Origin: Candidatus Omnitrophota bacterium
GTDB lineage: Bacteria > Omnitrophota > Gorgyraeia > B26-G9
Assembly: GCA_016213925.1 (NCBI GenBank)
Contig: JACQZH010000043.1
Span: 1-42,495 of the forward strand
Direction of reading: 5' to 3'
DNA length: 42,495 nt
Position numbers and translations under genes: made by a program. This document shows positions 37,915-42,495 of the stretch, in pieces. The notes beneath the pieces were generated by a model. That model was not told the origin of the DNA. It did not search any database and saw only the letters and a list, made by a program, of their open reading frames with translations. The stretch's first letter is position 1, and every line of letters starts with the position of its first letter.

Positions 37915-39021
37915 TTATAAACTATTTACAAAATCATCATACCCGAATTTACGCACAATATCAATCTTTCCGTTGAGCCTTTTTATTGCTATTGCCGGCA
38001 TTTCAATCCCGTTAAACCAGTTCTTTTTAACCATAGTATACCCCGCGGCATCGGAAAATTTAATAATACCGCCCACTTTTAAAGGAGCCTTGAAATTATA
38101 TGCACCAAAAACATCACCAGCCAGACAAGACCTTCCGGCAATTATATACTTAAACTTTCCGCCTTGAGCATCTTTTATTTTTGCCTTTATGCGGTAAACC
38201 AGTAAATCCAGCATATGCGCCTCGGTAGAAGCATCCACTATGGCAATATCCTTCCGGTTGCGAACAATATCCAATACGCTAGTAACTAACTGCGCGGACT
38301 CTGTAATTGCGCTTTCTCCAGGTTCAAGATAAACCTGAACTTTGAAGCGCCTGCTGAAACTTTTTAGTTTTTTACAAAATTTTTCCAGAGGATATCCCTG
38401 TTTGGTAAAATATATCCCTCCGCCCAGGCTAACCCATTCCAGCCGGCAAAGCGATTGCCCATAAACCCCGCTAATAAGGTCAAGATTAGAGGAAAAATTT
38501 TTAAAATTGTCGTTTTCACAGTTAAAATGGAACATTACTCCTTTAATCAATGGAAGAATTTTTAAAACCGCTTTTTTATCGGTAACCCCCAGCCGTGAAT
38601 ATTCGCACGCAGGATCAGCTAATTCGAAATGCGAATAACTGACCCCGGGGTTAAGCCTTAATCCGATATCAGCGCCGCGGACATCCCTGGAAAACTTTTT
38701 GAGCTGGGAAATTGAATTGAATATGATTTTATCGGCAAACCTGGCTGCCTGGCTTATATCTTCCCTGGAATAAGCGACAGAATAAGCATGCACTTCTTTT
38801 CCAAACTTTTCATATCCCAGGCGGGCTTCATAAGGAGAACTTGCGGTTGTTCCATCCATGTATTTTCTCATCAACCCAAAAACACTCCAGGTTGAAAAAC
38901 ATTTAAGCGCGAGTACTGATTTTGCCCCTGAACTGTCCTTTACTCGTTTAATTATTTTCAGGTTTCTTAAGAGCTTACGCTCATCAACTAAATAATAAGG
39001 GGTTTTAAGTTTCATTCCCAA
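37915..39021 (-). CDS. nspC: Carboxynorspermidine/carboxyspermidine decarboxylase
   Basis: The 368-residue PLP enzyme (alanine-racemase-like barrel) has the lysine in SVLALKCFSTWSVF, which forms the Schiff base. Glycine-rich SLGGGIYFTK, LEPGESAI and the C-terminal GRSCLAGDVFGAY with its catalytic Cys are also present. It removes the carboxyl group of carboxy(nor)spermidine to yield spermidine or norspermidine. The next gene in the same direction encodes the matching dehydrogenase. Together they form a complete two-step pathway. Confidence 0.92.
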   Translation of the reverse strand: MGMKLKTPYYLVDERKLLRNLKIIKRVKDSSGAKSVLALKCFSTWSVFGLMRKYMDGTTASSPYEARLGYEKFGKEVHAYSVAYSREDISQAARFADKIIFNSISQLKKFSRDVRGADIGLRLNPGVSYSHFELADPACEYSRLGVTDKKAVLKILPLIKGVMFHFNCENDNFKNFSSNLDLISGVYGQSLCRLEWVSLGGGIYFTKQGYPLEKFCKKLKSFSRRFKVQVYLEPGESAITESAQLVTSVLDIVRNRKDIAIVDASTEAHMLDLLVYRIKAKIKDAQGGKFKYIIAGRSCLAGDVFGAYNFKAPLKVGGIIKFSDAAGYTMVKKNWFNGIEMPAIAIKRLNGKIDIVRKFGYDDFVNSL

Positions 39022-39106
39022 TCTCAGGGTTAGCAGTTTAAAAAACAGAGTTTACTTGTTAAGTATTTTAACATAAAAGTTTTAACTTTTGAATAAACAA
39101 GATAAA

Positions 39107-39142
39107 AAAATAAACAGCAGAAATAATTCTGCTGTTTATTTT
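39107..39142 (-). terminator. Terminator after the AdoMetDC-like gene
   Basis: A 16-bp stem AAAATAAACAGCAGAA / TTCTGCTGTTTATTTT with a 4-base loop is flanked by A- and T-runs on both sides. It lies 22 bp after the stop of the AdoMetDC-like gene. Confidence 0.85.
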
Positions 39143-39164
39143 TCAATAAAAACACATACCGGCT

Positions 39165-39533
39165 TTATCGGGTAAGAAAACGCGCTTTTACCCTTTTTGC
39201 CTTAAAGAATTCCTTAGTGAATTTCTTTGCCAGCACAGAGTCATAAGTCATGCAGGAAAAGATATTGATATACGCTCTTTTCCAATATTCCGAAAAATGC
39301 CCCGTAATGGAACTAGTTTCAATAAGCTGAACCAAAGAATATCCTTTTGTAAACTCTTCTCTTTTCCCGAAATAAGGAATAAGAGTTTTACCGAATTTCT
39401 TCATCTTAATAAGCTTGCAAAGCTTGTCTGTATATTCCTGCAGCTTCTTCTTCGAAGAAATTACCTCAACGTCACAGTCAAACAAATCCAACACCAGCTC
39501 ATAACCATATATCCTATTTTCTTTTTTCTTCAT
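39165..39533 (-). CDS. S-adenosylmethionine-decarboxylase-like protein
   Basis: The 122-residue protein has the fold pattern of bacterial SpeH-type AdoMet decarboxylase: YGYELVLDLFDCD, KKFGKTLIPYFG, YSLVQLIETSSITGHF (65-80) and AYINIFSC (Cys94). The usual self-cleavage site has Glu before the pyruvoyl-forming Ser (ESHxxxH). Here the stretch reads ETSSITGH, so Ser74 aligns with the cleaved Ser, His79 and Cys94 align with the catalytic residues, but Thr replaces the preceding Glu. Some AdoMetDC homologues have become ornithine or arginine decarboxylases, which would fit a neighbouring pathway that needs diamines and not decarboxylated SAM. Function beyond the family is inferred. Confidence 0.7.
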   Translation of the reverse strand: MKKKENRIYGYELVLDLFDCDVEVISSKKKLQEYTDKLCKLIKMKKFGKTLIPYFGKREEFTKGYSLVQLIETSSITGHFSEYWKRAYINIFSCMTYDSVLAKKFTKEFFKAKRVKARFLTR

Positions 39534-40052
39534 TCCAGTGTTTTCCTCACTTATTTAAGATGGCCAAAGCAGAGAAGCAGTCCCAAGGGTTAAAGTAATT
39601 TATCTCCCACCCAACCATTGTGTTCAGACCAAACTACCGTGTATTATATATAAACGGGTTCGTTATTTTCGCCCAAAAAGAAACCGCAAAAATCTACCCG
39701 GCATTGTAAAAAAAACCGTTCAACAAATTTCGGGTCAATCCGTTATTGCAATAAAACTCTTTTTCGGTTTTCTCCATCTATCATCCCTTTCAGAAACCCT
39801 TTAATTTCCCCTAAGATAAAATCTTTATTATTCTTTTCAACTCAACTTAATATTAACAAAATTTTTATAAATTACAAGGAAAAAAATATTTTTTTTCCTT
39901 GCAGGATTCCGTCGTACTTCCATCACCAAGAAGAGGCATATTTTATCGTAGTTTTTTTTAAAAATCAATAAAAAAACAAACTGATTATTTTCAGGGAAAT
40001 AAAAAAAGAAAAATACGATTAACTAAAGTTTTTGCAGTATTAAGCGGTATAA
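39534..40052. other. Long AT-rich intergenic stretch
   Basis: About 520 bp without a credible gene. The only structure seen is an A/T hairpin, CAAGGAAAAAAA / TTTTTTTCCTTG (39875-39901). The leader of the AdoMetDC-like gene should lie at the left end, where GTGAGG provides a ribosome site. No known riboswitch pattern is recognised. Confidence 0.4.
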
Positions 40053-40086
40053 AAACAGGCCCGGTAAATAAATACCAGGCCCGTTT
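40053..40086 (-). terminator. Terminator of the cold-shock gene
   Basis: AAACAGGCCCGGTA / TACCAGGCCCGTTT. On the minus-strand RNA the two non-Watson-Crick positions become G-U pairs, so the hairpin is stable in that direction only. It lies 10 bp after the stop codon. Confidence 0.7.
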
Positions 40087-40095
40087 ATCTTTCCC

Positions 40096-40296
40096 TTAAA
40101 CCTTTGTCACATTAACTGCCTGAGCGCCTTTGGGGCCTTGTTCAATCTCAAAGTCCACTTCCTGGCCTTCTTCTATGGTTTTAAATCCTTCGCCCTGAAT
40201 TGCGCTGTAATGTAAAAATACATCACTGCCGGAATCAGTTGTGATAAAGCCATACCCTTTTTGGTTGTTAAACCATTTCACCTTACCTCTTGCCAT
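40096..40296 (-). CDS. csp: CspA-family cold-shock RNA chaperone
   Basis: The 66-residue single OB-fold has both RNA-binding motifs, KGYGFITTD (RNP1, residues 13-21) and DVFLHYSAI (RNP2, 25-33), after the KVKWFNN start. It melts RNA secondary structure in the cytoplasm. GGAGGG precedes the ATG. A consensus promoter at 40429-40457 gives a leader of about 125 bases, long as in many cold-regulated csp mRNAs. Confidence 0.95.
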   Translation of the reverse strand: MARGKVKWFNNQKGYGFITTDSGSDVFLHYSAIQGEGFKTIEEGQEVDFEIEQGPKGAQAVNVTKV

Positions 40297-40351
40297 TACT
40301 TACTACCCTCCTTTGCTAAAAAAAATTTACATAGACCATAAGCGCTTAAAC

Positions 40352-40396
40352 GAAAAAAAACCGCCCAGTGATATTGTTTTCTGACTAGCGGCTTTA
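40352..40396 (-). terminator. Terminator-like hairpin in the csp leader
   Basis: On the minus strand AAAGCCGC pairs with GCGGTTTT (one G-U) around TAGTCAG...CACTG, ending in T8. It may end dus transcripts, or act as an attenuator in the csp leader. Confidence 0.4.
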
Positions 40397-40428
40397 AATT
40401 TGCTTCACACTTATTCACTATAAAAAAA

Positions 40429-40457
40429 ATTATACATTATTAAAATTATCTTGTCAA
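40429..40457 (-). promoter_or_regulatory. Consensus promoter of csp
   Basis: The minus strand reads TTGACA, 17 bp, TATAAT: a perfect sigma-70-type promoter. Its -35 overlaps the stop codon of dus. Confidence 0.85.
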
Positions 40458-41464
40458 TCAAAATTATCACAAAAAATATTATTCCTAACCGCATTGTTTA
40501 CAACAGCTTTAGTCCGAAACTCTTCGATCATTTCAATCATCTCTTTCGCACTGGCAGTATGCATAATTTTAGTGCGTAATGATTTTACTCCGGAAATACC
40601 GCGCGTATACCAAGCATAAAATTTGCGGAAAATATAAATACTTCGCTTTTCGCCGTGCAACTCAAAACACAAATTAAAATGCTTACGCATTGTTTGCGCA
40701 ATAACATCAACCGATGGGCGCGGAGGAATCGGATGATTTTCCAGCATTGCTATTATCTCCTGAAATATCCATGGATTACCCAGTGCCCCGCGAGCAACCA
40801 TTACCCCATCACAGCCGGTTTCATCAAACATTTTTTTCGCCAAAGAAGCGTTAAAAATATTACCGCTGGCAAAAACCGGAATTTTTAAAGATCTTTTGAT
40901 AAGCCTCAGCGATTCATAGTCTATATCCGAACTATATCCTTGTATTTTCGTGCGGCCATGCACAAAAATAGCGTTGATACCAGAATCCTCCGCATAACAA
41001 GCAATATCGCGGCTTTTAATCGCATCTTCCCATCCTAGGCGTATCTTTGCGCTCACCGGGATACAAGAACCTTTAACAAGAATTTTTAATAAGCGCTTTA
41101 ATATCTGCGGCGTTTTCAGAAGCGCTGCTCCCTCTCCCTTAACAATTACTTTCCGGCGCGGACATGCCGCATTAAAATCCAGGCTGTCATAATTTTGCGC
41201 GGAAATTTTCTCCAGAGCTTTTTCCAGGTAATAATCTTCATTGCCTAAAAGCTGAATTCCCAACGGGCGGTCATCCGCGTTTGAAACAGTTAAATCACCG
41301 GTTTTTCTGCTGGAGAGCGCAAATGAACGCGCGTGAATCATCTCCAAAAAAGCATAAGGGCAGCCGAAACCGCGGTTAATCATACGAAACGCTAACGAAC
41401 TGATTCCCGCTAAAGGCGCCAGAATAACTTTTGGCAAAACAATCGAATTATTTTTTTTATTCAT
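40454..41464 (-). CDS. dus: tRNA-dihydrouridine synthase
   Basis: The 336-residue flavoprotein has the Dus pattern: LAPLAGISSLAFRMINRGFG at the N-terminus and the catalytic Cys in DFNAACPRRKVIVKGEGAAL. VSAKIRLGW, VHGRTKIQGYS, PVFASGNIFN and GVMVARGALGNPWIF also fit. It reduces uridines in tRNA D-loops using NAD(P)H. DusB is the closest group by layout. The csp promoter begins inside its last codons. Confidence 0.93.
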   Translation of the reverse strand: MNKKNNSIVLPKVILAPLAGISSLAFRMINRGFGCPYAFLEMIHARSFALSSRKTGDLTVSNADDRPLGIQLLGNEDYYLEKALEKISAQNYDSLDFNAACPRRKVIVKGEGAALLKTPQILKRLLKILVKGSCIPVSAKIRLGWEDAIKSRDIACYAEDSGINAIFVHGRTKIQGYSSDIDYESLRLIKRSLKIPVFASGNIFNASLAKKMFDETGCDGVMVARGALGNPWIFQEIIAMLENHPIPPRPSVDVIAQTMRKHFNLCFELHGEKRSIYIFRKFYAWYTRGISGVKSLRTKIMHTASAKEMIEMIEEFRTKAVVNNAVRNNIFCDNFD

Positions 41465-41614
41465 TGGCGTTATTCTACTGAGAAAAACCTAATCAGTCAA
41501 CAGGAGCATATACTTTGGCTGTCAAAAGTCTTATAGATCCGAATTTTGCTTATCGAGGTATCAAAGCTGTCTTTTTGTAGTTTTATTTTGACGGCGCGGG
41601 TTAATTCAAGAGGG

Positions 41615-41710
41615 TTATTTCTTTTTTAATACTTTCATTATCAGGCCGGCGATTACCATGACTAATCCGGCCAGTACTCCTAAACGGCTAAGTTCTTTCC
41701 TAAAGCACCT
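41615..41710 (-). pseudogene. In-frame membrane-helix tail beyond the HEAT-gene stop
   Basis: Directly after the TGA of the HEAT-repeat gene, the same frame stays open for 31 codons and encodes RCFRKELSRLG, then VLAGLVMVIAGLIMKVLKKK and TAA. A hydrophobic helix followed by lysines is a typical tail anchor. There is no start codon before it. A nonsense change or stop readthrough would explain it. Confidence 0.45.
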
Positions 41711-42394
41711 TCAGGGTTCTTGGCTTTTTTGTTCTTCTTGTTCTTTCTTTATGGATTCAAGGTGAGCAATGGCTTCATCAATCTGACCTAAAGCTATTCT
41801 GGAGACTAAAGAGCCATCCGCTTTAATATTTTTCTTTAGGGTTAACAACACTGGAATTGTATCCACCTTACCAAATAGTCTTAGAAGTGATACCGAACCA
41901 TTACTATAAGCATCTTTGTCCTTAGTCAATTCTAAAACATAAGGGAAAGCTTCTTCACATTTCATCTTAGATAAAGCACTTAATGCTTCTAAATAATCAG
42001 TTTGTTTTTTCCCTTGCCGTACAATATCCATCAATGGGGCTATCCCCCGATTATCTCCAATTTCTCCTAACGCCCAAATTGCAGAACTTCTGAATCGATG
42101 ATTTTTTCTTTTTACAATCTCAATAAAAAAAAGTACTGCTTTTTTTTCTTTACGCTCTGCTAATATTTCAAAAGAATACTCAGGATAAGGACTAAAAAAA
42201 TCAAAAATATTTATTTTTTTTATTAATACTTCTGAAGAAACTGTATTAAGTTCGTTCTTAAATTCATGCCAATAGTCAAGCCCTTGCAAAGAAACTAAAT
42301 TCCAAAAAACAAACGCTCCTATATAATACAAGAATATACAACTTAGCAGGATGGTTATTGTAACTATTAAAAAATATTTTTTTCTTTTAAACAT
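41711..42394 (-). CDS. HEAT-repeat protein with N-terminal membrane helix
   Basis: The 227-residue protein has one N-terminal helix (FLIVTITILLSCIFLYYIGA) and a periplasm-like linker. Two or three HEAT/PBS-lyase-type repeats follow (KNHRFRSSAIWALGEIGDNR, then GIAPLMDIV and KTDYLEALSALSKMKCEEAF), ending in a charged KKEQEEQKSQEP tail. HEAT solenoids bind proteins; the partner is unknown. The start overlaps the stop of an upstream gene (TAATG), so they are co-translated. Confidence 0.75.
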   Translation of the reverse strand: MFKRKKYFLIVTITILLSCIFLYYIGAFVFWNLVSLQGLDYWHEFKNELNTVSSEVLIKKINIFDFFSPYPEYSFEILAERKEKKAVLFFIEIVKRKNHRFRSSAIWALGEIGDNRGIAPLMDIVRQGKKQTDYLEALSALSKMKCEEAFPYVLELTKDKDAYSNGSVSLLRLFGKVDTIPVLLTLKKNIKADGSLVSRIALGQIDEAIAHLESIKKEQEEQKSQEP

Positions 42395-42495
42395 TACTTT
42401 TGTTCCCTTAATAAATTAATGTATGTTTCTTTTAATAAGATTCTTTTTTGTAACCTTCCTTCAACAATAATATCAAATGTATTTTCGTCTATTTT
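42394..42495 (-). CDS. 3' end of an unknown gene, cut by window
   Basis: The last 34 codons read KIDENTFDIIVEGRLQKRIL, then LKETYINLLREQK and TAA, the stop overlapping the HEAT-gene ATG. Too short to identify; the close coupling suggests an operon with the HEAT protein. Confidence 0.6.
   Translation of the reverse strand, partial: KIDENTFDIIVEGRLQKRILLKETYINLLREQK

Noticed and set aside
39534-40052. Riboswitch in the leader of the AdoMetDC-like gene
   Set aside because: No known SAM, polyamine or other aptamer core could be recognised; only a simple A/T hairpin is seen.

Overview
The window reads as a chromosome segment of an uncultured, AT-rich Gram-negative bacterium. Signs of a Gram-negative envelope are a signal-peptide beta-barrel protein, three lipobox lipoproteins and a PEP-CTERM surface protein. 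The gene set (carboxynorspermidine polyamine genes, a two-CW protein, PEP-CTERM sorting, dispersed intergenic hairpins) suggests a candidate phylum such as Omnitrophota. That assignment is inference; no rRNA or marker set is present.

Layout. (1) 1-4603, minus strand: recJ (cut by the window edge), an ICMT-like methyltransferase, an outer-membrane barrel protein, a zinc-ribbon membrane protein and a YacP-type NYN nuclease. Three copies of a composite repeat with hairpins lie between them. (2) 4636-6300: a four-helix-bundle gene relic, then a divergently transcribed integron integrase with the IntI-specific insert and an unusual N-terminal extension, then a putative attI region holding an outward promoter (TTGACA, 17 bp, CATACT). 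(3) About 6299-30610, plus strand: an array of more than twenty gene cassettes separated by attC sites. In many cassettes the first bases are the exact reverse complement of the first half-site (R'') of the attC at the other end, which proves the unit boundaries from sequence alone. (4) 30786-42495, mostly minus strand: rlmN, yraN, a two-CW protein, a chemoreceptor split by a frameshift, the carboxynorspermidine dehydrogenase/decarboxylase pair with an AdoMet-decarboxylase-like gene, a cold-shock gene, dus and a HEAT-repeat protein. One plus-strand gene for a secreted putative cysteine-hydrolase-like protein lies among them.

The array is zoned. Its promoter-proximal part (6.3-15.8 kb) carries mostly single-gene cassettes, several resembling anti-phage functions: a TIR-like protein, a stand-alone reverse transcriptase, a GIY-YIG protein, an HNH-DGQHR fusion and a phage-head-like domain. 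Its distal part (16.4-30.6 kb) is rich in toxin-antitoxin-like pairs: three MNT/HEPN modules, HicBA, two DUF4160/DUF2442 pairs, a DUF5678/aspartic protease pair and a decayed RelE/antitoxin pair. Most of these bring their own extended -10 promoters. Decay is concentrated there as well: truncated attC sites, REP-like repeats, frameshifts and stops. An rsgA GTPase, an MBL-fold hydrolase and a two-domain esterase lipoprotein also lie in the array.

The strongest candidates for something new are the integron itself, with its long integrase and mixed attC families, and the uncharacterised defence-like cassettes carried close to its promoter.
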